In this document: piece after piece, positions 35,384 through 44,532 of the stretch
How positions within the stretch are numbered: position 1 is the first letter of the stretch
Layout of the letters: the number at the start of each line of letters is the position of its first letter
Assembly: GCF_014218335.1 (NCBI RefSeq)
Contig: NZ_AP023367.1
Coordinates: forward strand, 3,163,501 to 3,227,500
DNA length: 64,000 nucleotides
DNA from: Anaerocolumna cellulosilytica
Lineage (GTDB): Bacteria > Bacillota > Clostridia > Lachnospirales > Lachnospiraceae
Direction of reading: 5' to 3'
Position numbers and translations under genes: made by a program
Notes under the pieces: generated by a model
Seen by the model: only the letters and a program-made list of their open reading frames with translations
What the model was told of the DNA's origin: nothing
Databases searched by the model: none

Positions 35384-37969
35384 CTATTCTTTCATGTGAC
35401 TTAATAACAGTTCTCCTATCCCAACATGGTAGCCTGCCATACCAAAGATACCGGACAGATTTTCATCCGCCACTATAGCGAGCGGTAACTGCTTATCAGC
35501 AATACCAAAAGCTTCGTAGATGTCTTCCAACGAATCGGACTCTGTTTTAATACGTGTTTTTACAAAAGGTAATATACTCAATGCCTTTTGAAAGGTTATA
35601 TTACTTCTGTCTGCCTGCTTATTAAGAATTGCAAGTATTTCTACCTTTCTTTTGTGAATCAGTTCTTTCGCATCCATTAATTCGTTTAACAAATGCTCCG
35701 TGGGCTCCCTGCCCAAATCCAACCAGATAACAAGGGATTTTTGCTTCAACTCTTTTGAAAGGTAAGTTAGCTCTTCGGTTTCCATATAGAGTTTTCTATT
35801 TTTTAAGGCTATACGGTTCTGAGCCTTTCTCTTCTCGTTTATCAAAAGAGCAAGACTCTTATTTTCACCTTCCCGTAAAACCAAACTATATAGCAAGGCA
35901 TCCACACTGCCATCTGATTCCCGGTTTACCGTCATAACCCGGTAATTACCTGGCCGCAGTTCATATGTTATCTGTTTCTCCCAGGGATTACCAGCAAGTT
36001 CTAAATCACGAAAGACCCCGTCCTCCATACGAGCAATGGAATAATTCTTGTAATAAAGGAAGGTGACCTCCGAATTACTTTCCAAAGTCAGATTTGCTTT
36101 TTTATTGGGTTCCTGCTCTTTCTCTGTATTTACGGAATGCCAAAGATTATCTTTAAAATATTCAACTGATAAATACAGGGACTCCATTCTTGCCGGAATT
36201 CCTAACGTTCTTAGTATAGTAACAAAGGCAATCTTTTTTGTCAGATTACTGCCTGCCGCCAGAGTCAGAGCATTATCCGCAGATGCACTTAAACTTGCAT
36301 ACTCCAACTCCTCAAAAGTACCTATTTTATCTCGGATATAGTCAAAAAGTTTATTTGGATTACTTCGAAATTCTTCCTTTTCTTCTTTCGAAAAACGTTC
36401 CATCAGTTTTTTTCTATGGGCAGTTAATTTTTCATAAGAAACCCTAGGACATAAGACATAGGGAATAAAAACATCTTTTTTGAAATTATTTTTATACGGC
36501 ATTGCCCCTAGCAAAAAATCCTTCAATTCCTCTGCCTTAACATCGGTTAAGTCTTTCCTGCTTAAACTCTCCAAAAGTGCAAGTTTATATCCTGTATATA
36601 TCCTTGTCTCTTCTTCCTCAAGAAAAGCAGTTATTTGCTCGTGATTCCCTCTTGAATGTATTAAAATCTGTTTCAGTCTCGCCTGCTTTGCAATACTATT
36701 CTTTGCAAGAGCTTCCTTTTGTTTTTGACTGTAACTGTTATCATAATCCTCAATATAAACTTTCGCTTTCTCTTGATTAAAAAAGGTATCTTCGTATGCT
36801 TTACGTATAATGCCGGCTTTACCTGTTCTTATACTTTGTACCGTCTCCTGTCCTGTAAAAGGTGGATTTTCTGTTACTCTACCCATAGGAGGCTTCATTG
36901 TCAGTTCAAAAGGTCTTACTTCTTCACGGAAACTTCCTAAGGTTATCTTAACCTCATCTTCTAATCTTACATCTATTTTACAAAAGCCGTATTCTGATTC
37001 ATTATGCGCATAGATACATAAATCTCCAAGCCCGGTTTCTAAGAAGGCACATCCTAACTCATCTGTTGTTACGGAGGTTAAGGGATAAAATGCTGCAAAG
37101 TTAACGACCTCAAAACGTACCTCAACTCCATTTGCATAACTTCCATCCCGGTTAAAGACCTGCACTTTAATCTCCTTGGTTTTTGCATAGCGAGAGGTTA
37201 TGTTTAATTCTGTCAATCGTTCATTACAGGAACCAATGGTCTTTTCCATGGTAAAGGGCGAAAAGATACGGCTATGGATGAACATTGCCCTAGAGGCAGG
37301 CTGTACAAACCAGCCCTTGTTAAGTCTATCCTCCGGTTCGCAGGCTCCAAGGTATTTCCACTCCCCCTCAATATATACTTCCACCCATGCATGATTGTCA
37401 TCACAATGGGCCCAGCGTGGTACATAACATTGCCTTGCAGGAATACCTACACTCCGTAAAGCTGCTACAGCAAGAACCGATTCCTCTCCGCATCTGCCAT
37501 ATGTATTACGTATAACAGAAAGCGGGGACAGAGTTCTGATATCCGAAGACTGGTACGTAGCCTTTTCATAGCACCAATAATTTACCTCAAGCACTGCCTT
37601 TTCCAAACTTTTTTCCTTTATTCTCGGGTAGATTTCATGAAAAAAGCTTTCACTATAAAACTCTATGTCTTCATTATTAATACGGTATTGTAAAACATAA
37701 TTCAGAAAAACAAAAGTATCCAGTGTTTTCACCCAGTATAACCTTTCGCGTATTCCCAATGCATGTCTGACAAATCGCAGAAATAATTCTCCATTATAAT
37801 TCGCAAGGTCACTTAGGGGCATATAAGCATAGAGAAATTTCATACAAATCTCTTCTTCTCCCTTGCAATCAGATAGTATTTGAAACAGATCTTCTTTGCT
37901 TCTTGCAAGTTGCCTAATCTTTTCAAAATCTTTCTCAATTCTATTCCGTTCTTCCTTCGTCATCAGCAT
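35384..37969 (-). CDS. Transglutaminase-fold protein of the glycan locus (about 861 aa)
   Basis: The protein has a papain-like transglutaminase core with Cys in YGRCGEES, His in DDNHAWVEVYIEG and an acidic partner in ACEPEDR (about 170-225). A beta-rich region with an FREEVRPFELT segment follows. A further domain (about 530-640) resembles a second, incomplete transglutaminase-like unit. No signal peptide is visible, so it is probably cytoplasmic. Proteins of this type occur in Firmicute glycan-utilisation loci, with unknown substrate. The start at 37969 follows GGGAG by 5 nt. Confidence 0.75.
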   Translation of the reverse strand: MLMTKEERNRIEKDFEKIRQLARSKEDLFQILSDCKGEEEICMKFLYAYMPLSDLANYNGELFLRFVRHALGIRERLYWVKTLDTFVFLNYVLQYRINNEDIEFYSESFFHEIYPRIKEKSLEKAVLEVNYWCYEKATYQSSDIRTLSPLSVIRNTYGRCGEESVLAVAALRSVGIPARQCYVPRWAHCDDNHAWVEVYIEGEWKYLGACEPEDRLNKGWFVQPASRAMFIHSRIFSPFTMEKTIGSCNERLTELNITSRYAKTKEIKVQVFNRDGSYANGVEVRFEVVNFAAFYPLTSVTTDELGCAFLETGLGDLCIYAHNESEYGFCKIDVRLEDEVKITLGSFREEVRPFELTMKPPMGRVTENPPFTGQETVQSIRTGKAGIIRKAYEDTFFNQEKAKVYIEDYDNSYSQKQKEALAKNSIAKQARLKQILIHSRGNHEQITAFLEEEETRIYTGYKLALLESLSRKDLTDVKAEELKDFLLGAMPYKNNFKKDVFIPYVLCPRVSYEKLTAHRKKLMERFSKEEKEEFRSNPNKLFDYIRDKIGTFEELEYASLSASADNALTLAAGSNLTKKIAFVTILRTLGIPARMESLYLSVEYFKDNLWHSVNTEKEQEPNKKANLTLESNSEVTFLYYKNYSIARMEDGVFRDLELAGNPWEKQITYELRPGNYRVMTVNRESDGSVDALLYSLVLREGENKSLALLINEKRKAQNRIALKNRKLYMETEELTYLSKELKQKSLVIWLDLGREPTEHLLNELMDAKELIHKRKVEILAILNKQADRSNITFQKALSILPFVKTRIKTESDSLEDIYEAFGIADKQLPLAIVADENLSGIFGMAGYHVGIGELLLSHMKE

Positions 37970-38007
37970 ATTAACTCCCATCTACGCCCTTATGCATCAG
38001 GCCCCTA

Positions 38008-39039
38008 TCACGACCGACTCCTTACAAAAGTCCGCCCATCACTTAAGATGGACAATTCTCGTTTTCCATCCTTACTCGGACAGGAAATCTCAAATGTGTT
38101 TTTAGTAATTTCCACCACCGGCTCAATGGTGTATTTCCAATCGCCTTTAAGCAAACATAAGTCTGTAGTAAAGCAGCCATTGTGGTCGTAATATTCGTGC
38201 GCGTTGTAATATAGCCTACGAAGCTCCCATTTATCATATTCGTCCTGGGGTATGGAATAAACCTCCTGCTCCTCAGTAAAAAACACAAAACCCCAAAGTT
38301 CCGGATAATGGATGTTGATTACCCCTTCAGGTGCCCATACCCAGTTATCTTCCGGATAGGGCTGGCCGGTAGCTGGATTTATTTTTTTCTGATATTGCTG
38401 CTCTTTTGTTACCTCCACCTTCCATTGTACTCTTGAAAAGTTAATACGATAATATTCTCCTGGCTCAGGTCGCCTTTTGTCAGCAGCACATTCTATAAGT
38501 GACTCAAAAGGCATTACGACTTCAATCATCCACCTTTTGTTTTTAGCAGCCGGATTGTTCAGCTCTCCATCTATCTTAACTGCACTCTTAAGTCCTTTTA
38601 TATCAAAGCTGTTAACCGCCTTCCCCATATCCCGATACGGTTTTGTTAATAATAAGTCCCAGACTGTATTTTTAGCATTCATTTCAAACTCATAATAGCA
38701 ATGTGTATCTGAATCGGGATCAACAAAAATTTCAAAATCATTATCCTGAAATATGATAGAATCCCGTTCCTCAAGAGTCGCCCATATCTCATCCCCTTCA
38801 AGAATTGCTCCAAAATAGAGATTCATATCATCCCAAAGCATCTTTGCCTTAGTGGAAAATCTCGGTTTCCCCTTAAATGACCCTTCGATATCTAAGAATT
38901 CTTCTGTAAATTGAGCCGGTGCCCAAAACTCCTTCTCCACATTACCATCTAATACAAAAGGTTCAACTGCTCTTCTGCATTGATATATCGGAGGAGTAAA
39001 CTCTATCATTGTCTTTGGTATTCTCATCTGCTTATTCAT
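38008..39039 (-). CDS. Carbohydrate-binding family 9-like protein
   Basis: About 343 aa with a CBM9-like beta-sandwich fold: FVLDGNVEKEFWAPA, AKMLWDDMNLYFGAILEG, DNDFEIFVDPDSDTHCYYEFEMNA and a later RINFSRVQW segment. No signal peptide is present, so binding to imported glycan or an enzymatic role inside the cell is possible. The ATG at 39039 is preceded by ATGGGAG, the Shine-Dalgarno variant shared with neighbours. It lies between the GH18 and transglutaminase-fold genes. Confidence 0.8.
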   Translation of the reverse strand: MNKQMRIPKTMIEFTPPIYQCRRAVEPFVLDGNVEKEFWAPAQFTEEFLDIEGSFKGKPRFSTKAKMLWDDMNLYFGAILEGDEIWATLEERDSIIFQDNDFEIFVDPDSDTHCYYEFEMNAKNTVWDLLLTKPYRDMGKAVNSFDIKGLKSAVKIDGELNNPAAKNKRWMIEVVMPFESLIECAADKRRPEPGEYYRINFSRVQWKVEVTKEQQYQKKINPATGQPYPEDNWVWAPEGVINIHYPELWGFVFFTEEQEVYSIPQDEYDKWELRRLYYNAHEYYDHNGCFTTDLCLLKGDWKYTIEPVVEITKNTFEISCPSKDGKRELSILSDGRTFVRSRS

Positions 39040-39076
39040 ATTATCTCCCATTACATGCCAAAACTTTTTTTATATT

Positions 39077-40102
39077 TTATTCTACAGGGACATCCAGCTC
39101 TTTTCTCATATATCCTGTCAAGGTATTTGTTAAATCACAGCAGTATTCCCAATACATCATTCCGTACAACTTCTGCTCCCTTACATATTCTGCTTTTGCC
39201 CCGATAGATTCTTCATCATCATAGCTGATAAAATGCTCTCCGTTAAATAGGTACGGTGCCTTTGCTTCCTCGTCCCAATACCGGATATATCCATTTTTAT
39301 TTATGTATTCTGCGGCCAGTGTATGATAATTTGGTCCATAACCACCCGTGGTCTGAGCCATTTGATGCAGTCCATTGCTAACGTCTTTAACACCTCTCCA
39401 TTCTCTGGAATAAAAAGCCGCACCAATTACAAGCTTCTCTTTTGGTACACCAGCTGCTAAAAAGCACTCTACTGCTTTTTTCGTACTAGCGTTGAATAAG
39501 TCTGCCTCATTCCCATACAAATTCGTATGATGTCCCGTCAATGTCTGAAAACCGCCTCTTAAATCATAGGTCATAAGCTGTACATAATCTACATATTCCG
39601 CAACCTTATCCATCTGAGTATTTCTAGTAAAGTATTCATCTCCTCCAACTGCTGTTGTAACTAGATAATTCTTTTCTGTTAAAGTGTCTAAGGTCTCCCT
39701 TAACTGCTTAAGCAGTAAGGTATAGTTTTCCTTGTCACTTTTATCAGCCGCTATTCCAGCAACACTAAAGCACGGATATTCCCAATCTATATCAATACCA
39801 TCTAAATCATATGTTTCCATTAATTCTTTAGCCGAATCTGCAAGTTTCACCCGATTTTCCTTCGTTCTAGCAGCCTCTGAAAAGCCCCCTGCACTCCAGC
39901 CCCCCACAGAGAGCACTAATTTCAAATCAGGATTTAGCTGTCGTAAACGTTTTAAAGCCGGCTTACATTCGCTATGATTCCACACAATACTTCCGTCTAT
40001 AATATGTCCAAAAGCTATATTTATCACATCTAAACTCTTTGCATCCTCATCAGTTACTGTATTCAAGTCCTTTGTACCAACATACCCAATTAATTGAAAC
40101 AC
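39077..40102 (-). CDS. Glycoside hydrolase family 18 (chitinase / endo-beta-N-acetylglucosaminidase type)
   Basis: The 341-aa TIM barrel has the GH18 signature DGIDIDWE (101-108, catalytic Glu108), the SVGGWS strand motif (66-71) and the QLMTYDLRG motif. No signal peptide is present, so it acts in the cytoplasm, perhaps cutting the chitobiose core of imported glycans. The start is GTG at 40102 with GGAGG 9-12 nt upstream. Chitinase-like and ENGase-like functions cannot be told apart by eye; context favours GlcNAc-beta1,4-GlcNAc cleavage. Confidence 0.88.
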   Translation of the reverse strand: MFQLIGYVGTKDLNTVTDEDAKSLDVINIAFGHIIDGSIVWNHSECKPALKRLRQLNPDLKLVLSVGGWSAGGFSEAARTKENRVKLADSAKELMETYDLDGIDIDWEYPCFSVAGIAADKSDKENYTLLLKQLRETLDTLTEKNYLVTTAVGGDEYFTRNTQMDKVAEYVDYVQLMTYDLRGGFQTLTGHHTNLYGNEADLFNASTKKAVECFLAAGVPKEKLVIGAAFYSREWRGVKDVSNGLHQMAQTTGGYGPNYHTLAAEYINKNGYIRYWDEEAKAPYLFNGEHFISYDDEESIGAKAEYVREQKLYGMMYWEYCCDLTNTLTGYMRKELDVPVE

Positions 40103-40201
40103 AATTACTCTACCTCCATTCCAAACCTTTTACTTTGTCATATATGTATGTAGAAATCTAACCGTTCTCACAGATGTTCTGTTCTTGTTATTTACTGTTT
40201 T

Positions 40202-42031
40202 TCAACCCTTCTTATCTCTTAAAAAATCTCCGTACCAGTTGATAACATCTTGCAGTCTATACAATTCTGATTCTTTGCTGCAAGTACGCCAAACCTCTTT
40301 GAAATCCATAAACCAATTTTCTAGGTCTGCTGCCAGTATAGCAGGGGTTTTATCCAGAGAGGAACTCATTTTGTAGTCATTACAGCAGATAAAGGCACCA
40401 ATTTCATTCCAGACAGCCATTCCCTCCATCGCTACCAGATATGGTTTAATAAGCCTTCTTTTTTCTTTATCCAAACATATCAATTTTTTATATAATTCTG
40501 ATTTTATCAATTGTAAACTTTTATTTTTTTCCTCTGCTTTTGCCAGCCTATCCTGATCTGCAAACTCCGTCTTGCCGAATTCTTTGTATACAACCACTTC
40601 TCTCCAATCAAAATACATCTGTTTCGCTGCTTCCCCAGTCAAACCTACGAAACTTTCGGAGCTGTCTTCGTACTCCAGTCGGGATATCTGGCGGTTTATT
40701 TCATCAAAATCAAGCATTCTATTGTTCCAGGAAAAAGATGCCCCATAAATGATACCAGGTGTCGAAAATTCAGGATGGTTAATATGACCAAAATCCCCCC
40801 AATCGGTGTTCAGAACACCTAGTGCCTCATATTTGTGGGCATATGTACACATTCTCTTAATGTTTTCATAGCAGTTTTCATGGAGATTGATAAATTGATT
40901 CCACCCGCCTACACCGGGGCAGACATACTGAACCGCTCCTGCCTGGTAGAGTGCCTTTGTTTCCATTTCAGACTGCTCAGAGGAATATCCCCAATTCAAA
41001 CAAATTACCTCTTTGGGCAATTCCTTAATAGCTTTCGGAAATCCTGCAATAACATCACCCCAGAACATAGGGCGGCTCCCAAGTTCTAACACATACTCGC
41101 AAAGCTTCTTTACATAAGCAATGTACATTTCTTGAATTCCAACCCTATCCGCAAGAGGCTTACTTTTGCCTTTCCCTAAGTCAAAGGTCTCATCTGCACA
41201 GATATTAAATTGCTTTGACCTGAATAATGGCAGGAATTCACCAATCAGTTTTTTGGAAAAAGCAAGACTTTCCTCATTAGACACATCCAGTGTATGATGT
41301 GCCATGCGGTTAAAGAAGGAGAACTCTTCCTGGTCTTCCTCTGGGCATTCACATAAGTGTTCATAACTTTTACTTCTTAACGCCTTATACAAATGTCCAA
41401 AGGTTGATAAAGAAGGTACCAGCTCAATGCCAAGTCTTGCACAATATGCATCCAGTTCGAGGATTTCTTCCCCGGTAAGCGGAGTATCATCCCGCCAGAT
41501 TTCACTAAAATCCTGAAATAAATAACTATGCTCTACATAAAGCTGCAACTGATTAATTTTATAATAACTAAGCTTATCTGCCAGTTTCTTCAGACTTTCA
41601 AGACTCGGAACTCTACCCCTTGTTATGTCATGATAAACTCCGCGATTTAAAATAGCAGGATAGTCTCTTATTATACAATACGGAAGAACTCCACCCTTTT
41701 GAGAAACCATCTGTCTTAAGGTTTGAATTCCATAGAGTATACCCTTTTCACTTCCTCCAATAATCGAAACACCGTGTTCGTTGATGTTTAGAAGATATTC
41801 TTCTAAAGCCAACTCTTCATTCATACCTATTATTATATCCTGATTAGATTCTACTCCTCGAAACAACTTTAAAGAATACCCCAAATGTTTTTCTAAGTCT
41901 CTTTGAAGTAATTTTACATAATAGAATATCTTTTCTGAGTTCTCTGTCTTTATTACAATCTTACTTTTATAGGTCAGAATAAACTGATCTTCCTTTATGT
42001 CCATTTCTCTTGGCATTGGCAATATATACAT
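40202..42031 (-). CDS. Beta-N-acetylhexosaminidase, GH20
   Basis: GH20 enzymes remove terminal beta-GlcNAc or GalNAc by substrate-assisted catalysis. The 609-aa protein has a GH20b-like N-terminal domain followed by a TIM barrel with LQLYVEHSY, a LVPSLSTFGH segment and the Asp-Glu pair in CADETFDLG (Asp280, Glu281). No signal peptide is seen. The ATG at 42031 lies 5 nt from GGGAG at the end of a repeated structured leader (42032-42081). Confidence 0.88.
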   Translation of the reverse strand: MYILPMPREMDIKEDQFILTYKSKIVIKTENSEKIFYYVKLLQRDLEKHLGYSLKLFRGVESNQDIIIGMNEELALEEYLLNINEHGVSIIGGSEKGILYGIQTLRQMVSQKGGVLPYCIIRDYPAILNRGVYHDITRGRVPSLESLKKLADKLSYYKINQLQLYVEHSYLFQDFSEIWRDDTPLTGEEILELDAYCARLGIELVPSLSTFGHLYKALRSKSYEHLCECPEEDQEEFSFFNRMAHHTLDVSNEESLAFSKKLIGEFLPLFRSKQFNICADETFDLGKGKSKPLADRVGIQEMYIAYVKKLCEYVLELGSRPMFWGDVIAGFPKAIKELPKEVICLNWGYSSEQSEMETKALYQAGAVQYVCPGVGGWNQFINLHENCYENIKRMCTYAHKYEALGVLNTDWGDFGHINHPEFSTPGIIYGASFSWNNRMLDFDEINRQISRLEYEDSSESFVGLTGEAAKQMYFDWREVVVYKEFGKTEFADQDRLAKAEEKNKSLQLIKSELYKKLICLDKEKRRLIKPYLVAMEGMAVWNEIGAFICCNDYKMSSSLDKTPAILAADLENWFMDFKEVWRTCSKESELYRLQDVINWYGDFLRDKKG

Positions 42032-42081
42032 AATAGCTCCCATCCGTGTGCTCTTAACATACTTAGATTACACCTGCACAC
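42032..42081 (-). promoter_or_regulatory. Repeated 5' leader element, copy A (GH20)
   Basis: Minus strand: GTGTGC, AGGTGTAAT, a variable loop containing AGTAT, GCACAC, then GATGGGAG and the start codon. The outer hexamers (42076-42081 and 42046-42051) pair perfectly around a 24-nt loop. The same layout occurs before the phosphoesterase gene at 51149-51199. Confidence 0.6.
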
Positions 42082-42135
42082 ATACATTATCAGGGCGACA
42101 ATTGTTACACCCATTTTGCAACTATAAGAATCTGT

Positions 42136-44487
42136 TTATATTATTGTTATTTCCTCCTGATGCAGCAACCCCTCTCCATCGTGAAGATGTAACTGAAACA
42201 CACTGCTTTCCATAACAAATTGCATGTTAGCATTCCAGCAAGAAAATGACTCTGCCTTTAGTTCAAGGGTACATTCCTTTGTCATACCTGCCGGTATCCA
42301 TATCTTTTTGAAGGCCTTTAATTCCTTTACTCTCCGTACGGTATCAGAACACATTTGGCGAAGGTAAACCTGCAAAACACTATAGCCGTCCATTTTACCA
42401 GTATTAGTGGCACAGACATGTATCTTTATTCCCTGCTTCTCTATCCCGGTTTTTGAAAAGGTAAACTGTTTATTCGGTGCTGCTTTTGCTTTTTTCTTCT
42501 CATTTGCCCCTTCTACTCTTATGTTATGGTAGGAGAAATTTGTGTAACTCTTTCCATAACCAAAAGAATAGAGGGGTGTTTTTTCAACATCATAATAATC
42601 CATGGCACGATAGGAGGATTTATAATTGTAGTAAACCGGAATCTGTCCGCAATGTCTTGGAAGCGACACCGGCAGACAGCCGGAAGGAGAGATTTTTCCA
42701 AATAAAATTTCTGCAATCGCTTCTCCACCTTTTATCCCCGGATAAAAACTGCAAAGCAAGGCATCCGCCCCCTCAGAAATTTCTGTTAATGCATAGGGTC
42801 TTCCCTGTATACTTATGGCTATAACAGGCTTTCCAAGCAAGAACATTTCTTTTGCCAATTGAATCTGCAAGCCAGGAAGACTTAAATCGGAAGCATCTAC
42901 ACCTTCTCCGCAATCCATAGTGACTTTTTCCCCTGATTTCGCTGCACCATTGGAATCAAAAATAACTTTCCCAAACCGGCTGGAAGAACCCCCTAAAACC
43001 ATAACGATGACATCGCTCTGTCTGGCAATCGAAACTGCTTCTGCAATTTCGTCTTCTTCCTTGTCCATTAAGCCACAGCCTTTTGCATAGACTACTTCAA
43101 CATGATGTCCTGTTTCATAGCCGTATTCTTCAACCATCTTCTGTATTCCTTTTAACACCGTTACCCCATCCTCTTTTGAAACAGGAGGCGTATAATCCCC
43201 TAGTTGGTGGTATATTTCGTCACTGTTAGGACCGATAACAGCAAGTGTTTTAATTTCTTTGAAAGCAAGCGGCAAAAGTCCTGTTTTATTTTCCAGCAAT
43301 ACAACAGATTCTCTTGCAAGCTGAAGACTTTCTTTATAGGTATCATAATGATAGGTTGTGTAGTGACTACTCTCCTCTATATATGGCTTTTCAAAAAGTC
43401 CCCGTTCATATTTCATGGTAAGTACTCTCAATACAGCCCTATCCAGTTCCTTTTCCAAGGCAGGTTCACGTGCTATAGCCTGACTCAGTTTTCCAAAGGC
43501 ATCATCCCATAATCCGATGTCAACACCGGAGCGTAACGCTAACGCACTAGAGGATACATTATCACCTGTCATACTATCTAACTGGTCTATCGCAACTCCG
43601 TCTGCCATAACAACACCTTGAAATCCCATTTCGTTTCTTAATATCTCCTTTAAGAGCATAGAATTTCCATGGCAGGGAACACCATCTATCTCATTATAAG
43701 CCGCCATAACTCCCTGCACGCCTTCCTCACAACAAGCCTTCATAGCCGGTAGATGAATTTCTCTAAGCTCCCGTTCTCCAATTCTGGCCGCACTTGCATT
43801 GATACCGCCCGTTCCTTCTCCCTGGGCGCAAAAATGCTTTGCTACAACAGCAACCTGCTCACTTTGAACTCCCCTTACTAACGCTTTTGCAAATTCTGCT
43901 GCCAGGTAAGGATCCTCACCATAACACTCTTCACTTCTTCCCCATCTAGGATCTCTTAGAATATCAAGTGCGGATATCAATGCCATGTCTACACCCATTT
44001 CTCTCATTTGCTTACCGCATACCCTATAAGCCTTCTCCACAAGAGAAGGATGAAAAGTTGCTCCCATTGCTAAATTAACCGGCAATAAATAACCGTGCAG
44101 TGCCTGGTGTCCGTGGGGACATTCAGAACTTAAAAGCATGGGGATGCCAAGCCTTGAATGTTCAATAACATAACGCTGTATCTGATTATATGCTTTCGTC
44201 GCTAACGGACCGTCAAGTCCGGTGCTATAATCTTTTTGTGACCAGGGATCAGCACGGTATAATCCGTACAAAACTCCCAACCCTCCAAATCTTCTTACTT
44301 CCTCCTTAAACTCCTCAGAAAGGACAATTTCATCCTCACCAGAATCCTGACCGGCTACTCGTTCATAAATCCGAAAACCGTAAAGCCTTTGGTTTACCTG
44401 ACCAATTTTTTCATCCAGCGTCATTTGGGAGAGTAAGTATTCTGCTTTTTCTTGTACCAATAAATCATTGCTGCTTCCTGACTTCAC
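42136..44487 (-). CDS. Glycoside hydrolase family 3
   Basis: About 783 aa with the GH3 barrel (ECPHGHQA, AKHFCAQGEG, VVMADGVAIDQL with the likely nucleophile Asp near residue 295). The alpha/beta sandwich domain (LAVIGPNSDEIYHQLGDYTPP) and a C-terminal fibronectin-like domain (YSVLQVYLRQ) follow. Activity may be beta-glucosidase, xylosidase or related; the family does not fix it. A TTG at 44493 abuts the Shine-Dalgarno, so the GTG at 44487 (AAAGGA 6 nt upstream) is the more likely start. No signal peptide is present. Confidence 0.88.
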   Translation of the reverse strand: MKSGSSNDLLVQEKAEYLLSQMTLDEKIGQVNQRLYGFRIYERVAGQDSGEDEIVLSEEFKEEVRRFGGLGVLYGLYRADPWSQKDYSTGLDGPLATKAYNQIQRYVIEHSRLGIPMLLSSECPHGHQALHGYLLPVNLAMGATFHPSLVEKAYRVCGKQMREMGVDMALISALDILRDPRWGRSEECYGEDPYLAAEFAKALVRGVQSEQVAVVAKHFCAQGEGTGGINASAARIGERELREIHLPAMKACCEEGVQGVMAAYNEIDGVPCHGNSMLLKEILRNEMGFQGVVMADGVAIDQLDSMTGDNVSSSALALRSGVDIGLWDDAFGKLSQAIAREPALEKELDRAVLRVLTMKYERGLFEKPYIEESSHYTTYHYDTYKESLQLARESVVLLENKTGLLPLAFKEIKTLAVIGPNSDEIYHQLGDYTPPVSKEDGVTVLKGIQKMVEEYGYETGHHVEVVYAKGCGLMDKEEDEIAEAVSIARQSDVIVMVLGGSSSRFGKVIFDSNGAAKSGEKVTMDCGEGVDASDLSLPGLQIQLAKEMFLLGKPVIAISIQGRPYALTEISEGADALLCSFYPGIKGGEAIAEILFGKISPSGCLPVSLPRHCGQIPVYYNYKSSYRAMDYYDVEKTPLYSFGYGKSYTNFSYHNIRVEGANEKKKAKAAPNKQFTFSKTGIEKQGIKIHVCATNTGKMDGYSVLQVYLRQMCSDTVRRVKELKAFKKIWIPAGMTKECTLELKAESFSCWNANMQFVMESSVFQLHLHDGEGLLHQEEITII

Positions 44488-44532
44488 ATCCAATCCTTTC
44501 TTCGTATACCTTTCATCAGGTGATTCTTTGCC

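Noticed and set aside
43204-43512. Plus-strand frames of 60-130 codons inside the minus-strand glycosidase and other genes
   Set aside because: They are antisense to well-supported enzymes, lack ribosome sites and have Cys/Phe-rich compositions typical of reverse-frame translation.
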